Assembly: GCF_002563795.1 (NCBI RefSeq)
Contig: NZ_PDJL01000006.1
Location: 310,001 to 374,000, forward strand
Length of the DNA: 64,000 nucleotides
From: Vibrio sp. ES.051
GTDB taxonomy: Bacteria; Pseudomonadota; Gammaproteobacteria; Enterobacterales; Vibrionaceae
Direction of reading: 5' to 3'
This document shows positions 26,441 to 35,411 of the stretch, in pieces (position 1 is the first letter of the stretch; each line of letters opens with the position of its first letter). The translations under genes and the position numbers were made by a program. Below the pieces are notes generated by a model that searched no databases, was not told the origin of the DNA, and was given only the letters and a program-made list of their open reading frames with translations.

Positions 26441-27703
26441 ATGAACACGTTTAAATCCGCATTGGACTTAAGTCCAATGTCGACCGCCTCTCTGTCGTTC
26501 AGTATGTGGGACGCGGTCATTGCTTTGCCGGTGATGGTTTGGGTGTTTGGTGGCCAGTTGCTCACGGCCGACGCGTACAAAATCTTGGTCGGATTAAGCG
26601 TACTGTCTTTTGTGATATCGGGCTGGCGTCATGGTTGGGTTACGATGTGGCAGCGTTTACGAGGCAGTGGTTGGTTACAGGCACTGGGCCTGTTGCTGGT
26701 CATGGCAGCGATGTACAAGGAGTATAACGGAGGCGTATCGAACGGTTTGTTGCGGGGATACGCCATTGCTTGGTTGTTTTTCTTGGCCTTGCCCCGGTAC
26801 GTAGCGGCTCAGTTGTTGGCGCGTCTAGAGTGGTTTTTGTTGTTAATGGCCATCGTCTTGTGCGTCAATGCTATCTTGTATCATTATGTATGGATGATGC
26901 CCCGCTCGCGATGGGTAATCAATGCCATCCCCTTTACGACAATCTCAGCCGCCATCGCGATACTGACGCTGATACGAGGCATTTGGCCGTCCAACAAAGT
27001 GAAACTATGTTTGAATACCACGGCGTTCGTGTTGAGCTTTAATTCCCTCATCATCGGCCAGAGCCGCGGAACGGCATTAGCGTTTTTGGTCGCTCTGGTT
27101 GGCGTACTGGGATATGGATGGTGGCGCCAAGTGGGTTCAATGTACCGTTTCTGGCTCATGGTGGGATTGATGCTGGGGTCGCTAATAGTGAATATGAACG
27201 CCATTGTTGAGCGCAGTGAAGCGACCCAGATCGAAATTGAAGCCATCCAGGCGAATAACACGCACACTTCGATTGGGATCCGTTTGGAGCTGTGGCGAGC
27301 CAGCGTGCATTCACTGATGGAGAGCCCGTGGTTCGGTTTAGGCGATCAGCACCAGGTACACCGACAACAACTGGCGAATGAAGGGCGCATTGATCAAGCG
27401 ATCGTCCGCTGGGACCATTACCACAACCAATATATTGACACTCAGATACGCCGTGGTGTGGTTGGGATCGCGCTGCTGGCTCTGATTCTGGTCGGCCCTT
27501 TCATGGGTTGGCGTCGATGGCCATTGGAGGCCCAGTTATCAGCTGGGGCACTAGTCGTGGTGTACACCGTTGCCGGACTCACGGATGTACCATTCGATCA
27601 CGTTCAGCCTCTATTGGTGTTTCTGGTAGTGGTCACACTGTATGAGCGCGTCCATTCAACACGCCATCGAGGTGGACAAAGGCCCAATAATGCCGCTCTT
27701 TGA
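26441..27703 (+). CDS. O-antigen ligase / Wzy-C family membrane protein
   Basis: 420 residues, about ten to twelve hydrophobic segments. A periplasmic loop carries ESPWFGLGDQHQVH then WDHYHNQYIDTQIRRGVVG, the pattern of the Wzy_C family active-site region (H.NxyLd...r.GvvG). WaaL-type members transfer lipid-linked polysaccharide to the lipid A core in the periplasm; Wzy-type members polymerise. With a separate EpsG-like polymerase in the capsule locus, a ligase role is more likely here. The start follows AAGGAAG at good spacing, 32 bases behind the glycosyltransferase. Confidence 0.82.
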   Translation: MNTFKSALDLSPMSTASLSFSMWDAVIALPVMVWVFGGQLLTADAYKILVGLSVLSFVISGWRHGWVTMWQRLRGSGWLQALGLLLVMAAMYKEYNGGVSNGLLRGYAIAWLFFLALPRYVAAQLLARLEWFLLLMAIVLCVNAILYHYVWMMPRSRWVINAIPFTTISAAIAILTLIRGIWPSNKVKLCLNTTAFVLSFNSLIIGQSRGTALAFLVALVGVLGYGWWRQVGSMYRFWLMVGLMLGSLIVNMNAIVERSEATQIEIEAIQANNTHTSIGIRLELWRASVHSLMESPWFGLGDQHQVHRQQLANEGRIDQAIVRWDHYHNQYIDTQIRRGVVGIALLALILVGPFMGWRRWPLEAQLSAGALVVVYTVAGLTDVPFDHVQPLLVFLVVVTLYERVHSTRHRGGQRPNNAAL

Positions 27704-27747
27704 ATGAGGGCAGCGTCAGCTGAACTGTCCAACCAGAACTCTCAAAT

Positions 27748-28731
27748 TCATGAATTTTCCGCGTGATCCAGATGAATGAACCTCACACCATTTTTCCCGT
27801 TTTTCTTAATTTTATACATGGCCAGATCGGCTTGATGGTACACTTCTTCAAAATGATGTCCGCTCTGACTAAAGAGACAAACGCCAATACTGATTCCAAT
27901 GGTTACGTTAGTAAGCGTCTGATTAACCGCAGGAGCAATCGAGAATAAAAGGGCGTGACAAAAGCGGGTGAGCTCTTCTTGATCTGAATATGAGCATAAG
28001 ACGACGAACTCATCCCCGCCAATGCGTCCAACCTCAGCCTGAGCAGGGGCCAACTCTTTTAAACTGTGTGCAATATTAATCAGTAATTGATCACCGGCCT
28101 GATGACCCAAATTATCGTTCACGGCTTTAAAGTTATCGATATCAAAAAATATCATTGCGGCTTTTTGCAGGGTTTCGGCGTCTTTACGAGCATAAAAACG
28201 TTCTTCAATTGCACTTCTGTTGAGCAATCCAGTCAACCGGTCGGTGGATGCCAACATGGCTAACTGTTGTTCAAACCGTTTTTCTTTCGTGATATCGATG
28301 TGCGTTCCCATCATACGAAGAGGAGAGCCATTGGCATCGTACTCAACAATACGCCCTCGATCATAAACATAGCTATCACTGCCATCTTTATGAACCATTC
28401 GATAAATAACCTCATACAAGTTGGCTTTACCCGACAAATGATCCTCAAATGCTCTTACCGCAAGAGCATAATCATCGGGGTGTAGATTGTTTTTCCAGGT
28501 TTCGACCGTAGCAGTCAGTTCATGTGGTTGGTAGCCGAGCATTTCGCCCCACTCCATGTTGAATATGGTGAGCGTGCCTGATGGAATGTGCTGCTCCCAC
28601 AAACACAAGCCATTGCTATCCAGCGCCGCATTCAACTTTTCTTGTAGGCGAGTATTATGACTTTTTAGCTCTCTATTTTCTTGTTCTAATTGTGCAACTT
28701 TATCTAAATACTCTTCCATTATTTCAATCAA
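27748..28731 (-). CDS. PAS-GGDEF diguanylate cyclase
   Basis: 327 residues. An N-terminal coiled coil (about 5-35: YLDKVAQLEQENRELKSHNT) leads into a PAS fold (38-155, with a PAC end MGTHIDITKEKRFEQQ) and a GGDEF domain (about 160-320). The signature is GRIGGDEF, and FFDIDNFKAVND carries the metal-binding Asp. No RxxD site is seen. Cytosolic enzyme making cyclic-di-GMP from two GTP, presumably controlled by what the PAS domain senses. Converges with the O-ligase gene. It is the second such protein in the window; both lie beside surface-polysaccharide genes, which is suggestive but not proof of a link. Confidence 0.9.
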   Translation of the reverse strand: MIEIMEEYLDKVAQLEQENRELKSHNTRLQEKLNAALDSNGLCLWEQHIPSGTLTIFNMEWGEMLGYQPHELTATVETWKNNLHPDDYALAVRAFEDHLSGKANLYEVIYRMVHKDGSDSYVYDRGRIVEYDANGSPLRMMGTHIDITKEKRFEQQLAMLASTDRLTGLLNRSAIEERFYARKDAETLQKAAMIFFDIDNFKAVNDNLGHQAGDQLLINIAHSLKELAPAQAEVGRIGGDEFVVLCSYSDQEELTRFCHALLFSIAPAVNQTLTNVTIGISIGVCLFSQSGHHFEEVYHQADLAMYKIKKNGKNGVRFIHLDHAENS

Positions 28732-28979
28732 AGTTAGGGGGCAAAGTGTTAATACAAAAAGCGGTCACTGTCTATGCTCATTCAACTTAAGTGCCGTTTT
28801 TAAGAATTGAGAATCATCCATCATTCTGAATGCCAACAAGCCTGTCCTTCCTAGTCGCGGCGCCATAACTAGAGAGCTTTACCACTGGCTCATAGAAGCC
28901 GTTCGTCTGTGTCAGTGTCTAATGAACACGCTAGCTATAAGTAACCACTCACGACCTCATCATGATAATGACACCTTTT

Positions 28980-29270
28980 TTATAAAAACTTCACTCGCTC
29001 ATCGATACACTCATAAGAACCCATGTCGAACTCCCGACATATCCAAGGCCGGTTTTCGTAGATTGTGCACATGTACGTTTCTCGGTCTAAGGCCGCACAC
29101 CAACCATCGTTTAATCGCATCATCGTCTCGCCACCATACTGGTCACGTTGGATAAATTCGTCTGGTACGCCAGTGTCTGAAATGATCATCACTTCAAGAC
29201 GACAACAACACGCTTTACAGTTTGAGCAAGAGACATTAGAGGAAGCGGCGTTTTTAATCGGTATATTCAT
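28980..29270 (-). CDS. YkgJ-family cysteine cluster protein
   Basis: 96 residues. CSNCKACCCRLEV at the N-terminus and RPWICREFDMGSYEC at the C-terminus place the eight-cysteine pattern of the YkgJ (CxxCxxCC) family, expected to bind zinc or an iron-sulphur centre. CAALDRETYMCTIYENRP is the central conserved part. Cytoplasmic; the exact role is not known for the family. Single gene with no obvious operon partner. Confidence 0.85.
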   Translation of the reverse strand: MNIPIKNAASSNVSCSNCKACCCRLEVMIISDTGVPDEFIQRDQYGGETMMRLNDGWCAALDRETYMCTIYENRPWICREFDMGSYECIDERVKFL

Positions 29271-29491
29271 GAGTCACTACAATTTAGTCAATTCTGCATC
29301 ATACCTTAAAATTTAATCTGAACTATCCCAAATTTCTAGAAGATACTTGCCCTGCGAACGATAGAAGTACGGCGAAGGTGTGAACAAGATCCTCACCTCA
29401 AAGCTATCACCAACGTATTAGCGATATTACGTCAGTATTCAGCACTTTTCCAAAGTGCGTGACACCGCCAACGGATGACGAAAGGCATTAA

Positions 29492-29773
29492 CTAGCCCCG
29501 TGAAACGCCCTCAACTTCTGTCACGCTATGGGCATTGGCTCGCTCTATAATTTTCAATATCACCGTCTGAATACTCTCATCTTCACGCACGTCCTGCTTA
29601 GAAGAGAATGTTTGACATTGCGGTTCAGCTCCCTCTTCAAGCACGAACTTTATGACGACTTCTGTGGCTAATTCTGACTTCTCACCGAAGTACTCAATAG
29701 AAACGAGTGGGTAACCTTTAAAACCTTTACCAATTTGCTTGGCTATTCGCTTTTTTGCTTTGTCTATGTTCAC
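29492..29773 (-). CDS. Conserved-looking hypothetical protein, 93 residues
   Basis: No family recognised. The sequence begins MNIDKAKKRIAKQIGKGFKG, a basic helix, followed by beta-type segments (YPLVSIEYFGEK, ATEVVIKFVLEEGAE) and a C-terminal helix. No signal peptide or membrane segment. Coding is likely from length, amino-acid balance and an ordinary start, but nothing in the surroundings indicates a function. Confidence 0.55.
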   Translation of the reverse strand: MNIDKAKKRIAKQIGKGFKGYPLVSIEYFGEKSELATEVVIKFVLEEGAEPQCQTFSSKQDVREDESIQTVILKIIERANAHSVTEVEGVSRG

Positions 29774-30475
29774 TTTTAACCCTCATATGGTTATGAACTT
29801 CAAAAAAAGGTCACACATCTTAGTCGAAAAAACTTACCCGACTCTGCTATGACGTCTTTCATTTACGCTTTCGTTGATAATCTATCGGTAAAGTACACAA
29901 AAAGGAATGATGATATTGGCCAGCTAAACCAAACGCCTGATCATGTTGAGTTCTTGCGTGCTCTCGCCTATTCATAGCAGGAAAATGATAACGAAAAAGT
30001 GCGACTTGCCAGCTTATTTCTTACTATGTTGCTCTTTTCTCTTTTTTTTGAGATTTTTCTCATAGAAAATATCTGCAAAGTCCGCTTCGGTTAATACACC
30101 AAGCAAAAGATCTCTGACGACATCAGCAAGTAAGGCGTTGTCGATGACAATTTCAAACCCCATGACACCTAGACGCCGTGTTAAGAATTGAGCAACGTCA
30201 CCATTGTGTCTAACCTATTGTGCGTAAACACTAAAGCCGATCCAAACCGAAATGGCTAAGCGTTAGGGAGCGGTCTTAAACGCTTTGTATCCTGCTGCCT
30301 GCCGCTCCAGGCGAACCAATCTCCATAGACAACTCTATTCAACCATTTAAATCACTTTTTCTATCAATTTATTGTTTTTGAGATCAATCCTCCAAATTCT
30401 CACAGTAATTGAGAAGTTCGTCCAAAAACCATTTCAACGACCTAATAAATGTGATTATGATGAAAAAAAACACAG
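29774..30475. other. Left flank of the recombinase island, mostly non-coding
   Basis: About 700 bases. The only coding-like part is a short minus-strand remnant at 30014-30214. The remainder shows no recognised gene. The left end of the island should lie somewhere here or just before the repeats at 30476, but no terminal repeat is identified by eye. Confidence 0.4.
30014..30214 (-). pseudogene. C-terminal gene fragment of unknown family
   Basis: 67 codons are open between an upstream stop and TAA at 30014-30016. Translation includes VAQFLTRRLGVMGFEIVIDN then ALLADVVRDLLLGVLTEADF and a Lys-rich tail, which has the balance of a real protein end. The only ATG (30163) would give 49 residues. No ribosome site is evident. 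Probably the tail of a gene cut by arrival of the neighbouring island. Confidence 0.4.
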
Positions 30476-30555
30476 AGACACCATATATCGACCAAGCAAT
30501 AACCATATACACAATATGTAGACACCATATGTTTCACTGACCGTATTTCACTGAC
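30476..30555 (+). repeat. Direct repeats upstream of the recombinase operon
   Basis: AGACACCATAT occurs at 30476 and 30520 (44 bases apart), with a related AACCATATA between them. TTTCACTGAC occurs at 30532 and 30546 (14 bases apart). The repeats end 17 bases before the first gene. They could be binding sites for the recombinases or an autoregulator. Confidence 0.55.
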
Positions 30556-30571
30556 AAGGAAAGCAAGCGAA

Positions 30572-31048
30572 GTGATGAGACCAAAACTAAAGAAAGTGGG
30601 ATTCCCCGCCCTTCGCCTTCAGATGCACCCGTTACTCTATGCATTAACGCAAGAGGATCGCTTTCAGTTAACGCAAACGCCACCGCTCGATGCTATCTCA
30701 GTTCACCACCTACAGCGCCTCCTCGATTGTCACCCAATCCCCGTCACACGGCCCACCACCACTGAGTATTACCAATGTCTCGTGCCGCTCCCCTTTGTTG
30801 AACGATTGCGATCGCATCCACAACGCGCCGATTTGATGGTGACCCTACTCATATATGGCGACGACGAAATCCAAGACGCACTCACCAGCTTTCTTTTATT
30901 TGAGCCAGCACTGGCGCTCTCCACTCAAACCTTTCAGACCCAGAATATCCATCTCCGATTTCGTCAGTTCAAAGCACAGGGCATCCCCTCGCCAACTAAA
31001 AAAGCACTCGCTGCACTCGCGAATTGCTCTCCATCCGCATTTCGATGA
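30572..31048 (+). CDS. Small unknown protein, first gene of recombinase island
   Basis: 158 residues, no family recognised. Begins MMRPKLKKVGFPALRLQMHP. The C-terminal third is basic and helical (HLRFRQFKAQGIPSPTKKAL, then ALANCSPSAF), with a helix-turn-helix-like look that may bind DNA. Starts at GTG 30572 or ATG 30575 just behind the direct repeats, and is followed 15 bases later by the recombinase-fold gene, so it leads the operon. A role as accessory DNA-binding or control protein is a guess from position. Confidence 0.55.
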   Translation: MMRPKLKKVGFPALRLQMHPLLYALTQEDRFQLTQTPPLDAISVHHLQRLLDCHPIPVTRPTTTEYYQCLVPLPFVERLRSHPQRADLMVTLLIYGDDEIQDALTSFLLFEPALALSTQTFQTQNIHLRFRQFKAQGIPSPTKKALAALANCSPSAFR

Positions 31049-31063
31049 ACAAAGGAGAAAACT

Positions 31064-32614
31064 GTGATGAGAATCTTTCAGCTTGTAGCTCTCAAAAACC
31101 GCGAAAAGAACGCCGGCGGATGCTATCCGGATGCGCTTGCCCATGCGACGACGCTGGCCATTATGCTGCGCAAATTGGCTCGGGAAGATCCCAAAGACCG
31201 CTCCGCTATGACAGTGGTCGCGCTGTTTCTGTGGCTGACACAAGCCTGGCCGGATATTCATTCCCCCAACGACATCCCTGACTTTGTTAAAATCTCCGGG
31301 GCGACGCCATGCCGAGAACATGCCTTTCGTACCTACAAAGATGGCGCGCTCTCATGGGCGGAATACGTACACCGGTATCGTGACGGAAAGAAGACGCATT
31401 ATTTATGGCAGCCATTCCCGACCTACCTCAATGCGTTGTTCCAACCCTTGATCAGCGCGCAAAGTTATGAGACCCCCTTCCTACGACCAAAAACGAAAGT
31501 TCGCCTGTTTCACATCATGAAAAAAAAATGGCGCACGCCTGTGTCACTGAATGATTATCCGCGAGTAAGAAAAGACACTTTTCATCAATATCTGATTGAT
31601 TGCGCCTTGGTTGACAATACCCTGACCCCTATCCCTCGCGCTCAGATTGTGTCTCCTAACCGAAAACATCATAAACATGCCGACACTTATCAGCGCAGCG
31701 ACAGTGATCGGGTTCGGTACAAGCTGTTTGATGCCTACAATCGCTACCTGTCGCGACTCGTGCGAGCGGCCCGCAATGCCAAGCTATCGCCACACTTTGA
31801 CGTCTTTGTCGGTCAGCATGCCATCAATCTGATCGCGGAGCATCCCAAAATCCCTCCATACCTCTCGCAACCGGGGCGGATCACTCAAACGGTTTTAGAG
31901 ACCGTCAATGGGACTCAGCAAAGCATCCGCAGTCCCGCCACTCCATTAGGCAGTCAACGCTACCTGGAGGAAAATGCCGTCATTCGTTTCTTTAACGACC
32001 TGTTTGTACATCTCCACGTCCTCAAACCCGGTAAGTCTGCGAGTAAAAAACAATGGGTTGCCTATTACAATGGTGCGACGCATCGCCTGGCGTTACTGTT
32101 CATTGTTCTGACGGGGACGCGCCCAACGCATGGGATCAGTATTTTGGCGCAACACTATTGGGGAGGCGACATGGTATTTGTCAAAGACAAAGGTCGACTG
32201 CGACAAATCATCCTTTGTGACTATCTCCAGCGTGAAATCCAGCACTACCGTACGCTTCAATCGGCGGTCCTCTCTATGTGGGGACCCCACCCAGAATTAG
32301 ACGAGATGTGGTTTTGCCTCAACGACCATGGCCAGCCTGCCCCCTTATCCAGTCGAACGTTACGCCAGTTTATGCATCAACACTGTCCTGGGGTCGTCCC
32401 CTACCAGCTACGCCATTTCTTTGCCCAAAGTGCGGTCAATAATGTTTCCTCGACTCGATTGCTCGACCAGGATATCGACCGTCTGATGGGGCACGAAAAT
32501 CTCGGCGAACATTTGGGCAGCGATGTGATTTTTCCAGACACCTTTGAGGCGATGAAAGTCTATCTCAACCAGTACGCTGAAAGGCTGGGAATGCAGGAGT
32601 TTGCGTATGTCTGA
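31064..32614 (+). CDS. Tyrosine-recombinase-fold protein lacking the catalytic tyrosine
   Basis: 516 residues. The C-terminal third follows the tyrosine-recombinase plan: LTGTRPTHG (Arg353), VKDKGRLRQ (Lys374/376), PYQLRHFFAQ (Tyr447, Arg450) and LMGHENLGEHLGS (His477). At ten residues after that His, where active enzymes have the nucleophilic Tyr (Tyr366 and Tyr671 in the two recombinases nearby), there is Asp487, and no Tyr is close. It therefore keeps the fold but should not cleave DNA. Probably a structural partner of the next gene, whose start overlaps its stop by 14 bases. This recalls the Tfp proteins of strand-biased circularising integrative elements, from memory. Confidence 0.7.
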   Translation: MMRIFQLVALKNREKNAGGCYPDALAHATTLAIMLRKLAREDPKDRSAMTVVALFLWLTQAWPDIHSPNDIPDFVKISGATPCREHAFRTYKDGALSWAEYVHRYRDGKKTHYLWQPFPTYLNALFQPLISAQSYETPFLRPKTKVRLFHIMKKKWRTPVSLNDYPRVRKDTFHQYLIDCALVDNTLTPIPRAQIVSPNRKHHKHADTYQRSDSDRVRYKLFDAYNRYLSRLVRAARNAKLSPHFDVFVGQHAINLIAEHPKIPPYLSQPGRITQTVLETVNGTQQSIRSPATPLGSQRYLEENAVIRFFNDLFVHLHVLKPGKSASKKQWVAYYNGATHRLALLFIVLTGTRPTHGISILAQHYWGGDMVFVKDKGRLRQIILCDYLQREIQHYRTLQSAVLSMWGPHPELDEMWFCLNDHGQPAPLSSRTLRQFMHQHCPGVVPYQLRHFFAQSAVNNVSSTRLLDQDIDRLMGHENLGEHLGSDVIFPDTFEAMKVYLNQYAERLGMQEFAYV

Positions 32615-35411
32615 GATCATTCAAACCCTTACCGAGTCGGTACGCGATCACTTTGCCCAATCCGGACAAACCTGCTGCGCGCAAGGCGATCTGCTCTGGG
32701 TACTAGAACGCTGGCCCATTGCTGATCATAAAACGCGCTCACTTTGCAAGGCTGATATAGAACCCATCGAAAAGCAAATCAGCGTCGTCCCCACCGGAAA
32801 ACAAAAACACTACAAACAAGCCCTCAAAGACATATTGTTTTATCTGCAGGATGCCTGCCATTGGGTACTGCCTGAAGCGCGTCAGCCCAGCATTCAAGAT
32901 ACTGACTATGAATGGTTTGCATCCATTGCCAGCGAAGCGCAACAGGCCAAGCAGATCTATACCTGCTATCAACAACAAAAAACGCAATACCTAACCCGGC
33001 GAGACGACTTGTCCGCGGCGTTCATCGCACTGATGATTGGCTTTGAGATTGCCCCTCTGTCACTTTACCACCTTTCTCAACTCTTGAGCGATCCTACGTC
33101 CATCACGATGGATCACGCCATGCCCCGTCTTCGAGTGCATCACCGATCGTCTGACAAAGAGGCACCTTATTCTACGCATTACCACCTCCCGCTGATGAGC
33201 TACCGCTTACTCAGTGATTACTATGCACGCTCCCCCGAACCTCAAAGTGAACACCACCTTCACCAGCAACTGACGCGATGGTTACAGTCGCATGCGTTAC
33301 CCACCACGGATCGGTTCAAATGGTCAAGACGGTTTCAGATCAGTTGGTATGTCCGCCATCGCTTGCCCCCGGTTTTTATCAGAGATCTCGCGATCCCAGA
33401 ACGGCATGTCAGCCTCATAACCGAGCATCAAACCTCGCCGCTCAAAGACGCCGATATTTATGCCATTGACTGGGACATCAACTGGTTTGAACGCTTAAAC
33501 TCATCGAGCCGCAAAGTACGCTGGCCTCATAATGCTCTGATCAAGGCCTATTCGCCTTCAAAACCGATGTCAACGCCGATACCACCGGCACCGGTGCGGG
33601 ACGTCAATAACCTTTTGCCGCGTTTACTGTACGACTATACCTTGCAGCTGATCACCTCCGGCGGTGTGAAAAAAACGCGGCTAGCTGCCAGCACCATCAC
33701 AAAATACACCGGTCTCGCCAGTCACCTGGAAGCCTATCCGTTATCCTATTCTGACGCTATTAACGAAGAGGCAATCAACGTCTGGGCACAAACCGTCTAC
33801 GACTCGCTCACCACCGAGTCAAGCCAACACCTTTTCTTGTATTTTCTGCGTTTTCTCAGCATTCAGGAACAAACCGACAGCATTGATCTGACGCGATTTT
33901 CGTCCCCAATCACGCCGCCTTCTGTGAGTCCGGCTCGTTTGACGCTGGCGCAGTTAGATACGCTAATTCAAACGCTGATCGCCACCAATACCACGCACCC
34001 GTTTCGAAGTCTCTTTGCGGTTATGGCCACCTTGCTGGGCTTTTTCAGCATGCTTCGTCGGGGAGAGGTGCTGCGCCTTCGTTGCCAAGACGTTCAGTTT
34101 GTCCCTAAAACGGGCTTACTGAGTTTAACCATCACAAACACGGAAGAGGGGCGGACCAAAAGTGGGCGCTCTCGCACCGTGTCTATCATCCTCCCCGAGC
34201 GGTATCGCCCCCTGTTTCGGGTGCTCTTAACCATCAAAAAAGGCGCGTCACCCGCCAGTCCACTGTTAGGATTTGAAGGTGAGAAATACCATTCCCGGCA
34301 ACTCTATTACTTTGTCCCCATCACTCGAGCCTTAAAGAGGCACTTCGGCACGCACATGAAGTTTCATCATCTTCGTCATTCCGGCGTGCACCTTTTGATG
34401 CTCCAGGTGCTGCATTTTGTCAGTCGCACACCGGCGCAAGCTCGAGGGGACACACTTTTGGAAAAAGAAGTCATGTCGGATAGCGTTATTGCCGCCCGCT
34501 TTGAGAATTGGCTGGAAGGGCGAGATATCCGTGAGGTGAACGACGGCCTTGTCCTTGATAAGGTCTGCGAGCAAATTGGTCACACCCATTATGCAACGAC
34601 CCGGTGGTCTTACTTGCACGACATTGACTGGCTCCTTCCGATCCTCAGTCAGGCGCACCAACCGCACATTGCCAGAGACTATACGCACTCAGAGCTCCGG
34701 TATCTAATGGGACTGTCCCCGCAATCCAATGATTTATCCAGACGCCTGATACGACTGAGCCCCCATTACGCACAGAAAACGCTGGACGAGAAACGCAGCC
34801 AAACCATTGCACTCACCGACGCCGAGCTGCGCGTCGCGATGTTCGGCACACCGCCGGCGACCGAAGAGGTGCCGCCGCGCGATCATTTTCGAGATTGGCA
34901 GCGCTCAATCCACACCAGTGACAACACGTTACTCGGTTTTCTCTTTAAAACCATGATGGTCAATCAATCGCTCGATCTCGCCGCGCTCAGTCAAATCTGG
35001 AGCCAAGGCTGTCAACATGACATTCAACCCATCGATAAAAAGTCGCGCACCGCCTTTCGTCAGCTCCCTCCGATTGAATTATCGGGCGATGGGCGCGCAC
35101 TTCACATGACGATGGCCTGCAACCTAAAAAATGCACGCGCCTTTGCGGCCGCTTTTCGGCACAAAGAGTGGCGATGGTTAACTTGTCACTTCGAGCTCGC
35201 GGTGAATCGAAAACTCAACCCAACTCGACAAATAGCTCTGCTTGAGCAGCATTATGTCCAAGGCAAAGAAACCGTTCGCGTCAATCGGCACCCGTTAGGC
35301 CAGACGTCGCTCACTATCATTCTGACGCCCAAGTTGCCAGTTTCCAAACCGGCTCTCACTTTCACACAACAATTTATCGAATCCATGTCACTGCAAAAGG
35401 TCACACCATGA
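32601..35411 (+). CDS. Large tyrosine recombinase with complete active site
   Basis: 936 residues, two to three times normal recombinase length. The catalytic set is present: SMLRRGEVLRL (Arg486/487), RTKSGRSRTV (beta-strand Lys), HHLRHSG (His589, Arg592), EQIGHTHYATTRWSYLHD (His661, Tyr671). The core therefore lies mid-protein, with about 370 extra N-terminal residues and about 265 residues after the tyrosine, an unusual tail. Expected to break and rejoin DNA at the ends of its own element. Start overlaps the previous gene; its stop overlaps the next start by four bases (ATGA), so this is one operon. Confidence 0.8.
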   Translation: MRMSEIIQTLTESVRDHFAQSGQTCCAQGDLLWVLERWPIADHKTRSLCKADIEPIEKQISVVPTGKQKHYKQALKDILFYLQDACHWVLPEARQPSIQDTDYEWFASIASEAQQAKQIYTCYQQQKTQYLTRRDDLSAAFIALMIGFEIAPLSLYHLSQLLSDPTSITMDHAMPRLRVHHRSSDKEAPYSTHYHLPLMSYRLLSDYYARSPEPQSEHHLHQQLTRWLQSHALPTTDRFKWSRRFQISWYVRHRLPPVFIRDLAIPERHVSLITEHQTSPLKDADIYAIDWDINWFERLNSSSRKVRWPHNALIKAYSPSKPMSTPIPPAPVRDVNNLLPRLLYDYTLQLITSGGVKKTRLAASTITKYTGLASHLEAYPLSYSDAINEEAINVWAQTVYDSLTTESSQHLFLYFLRFLSIQEQTDSIDLTRFSSPITPPSVSPARLTLAQLDTLIQTLIATNTTHPFRSLFAVMATLLGFFSMLRRGEVLRLRCQDVQFVPKTGLLSLTITNTEEGRTKSGRSRTVSIILPERYRPLFRVLLTIKKGASPASPLLGFEGEKYHSRQLYYFVPITRALKRHFGTHMKFHHLRHSGVHLLMLQVLHFVSRTPAQARGDTLLEKEVMSDSVIAARFENWLEGRDIREVNDGLVLDKVCEQIGHTHYATTRWSYLHDIDWLLPILSQAHQPHIARDYTHSELRYLMGLSPQSNDLSRRLIRLSPHYAQKTLDEKRSQTIALTDAELRVAMFGTPPATEEVPPRDHFRDWQRSIHTSDNTLLGFLFKTMMVNQSLDLAALSQIWSQGCQHDIQPIDKKSRTAFRQLPPIELSGDGRALHMTMACNLKNARAFAAAFRHKEWRWLTCHFELAVNRKLNPTRQIALLEQHYVQGKETVRVNRHPLGQTSLTIILTPKLPVSKPALTFTQQFIESMSLQKVTP

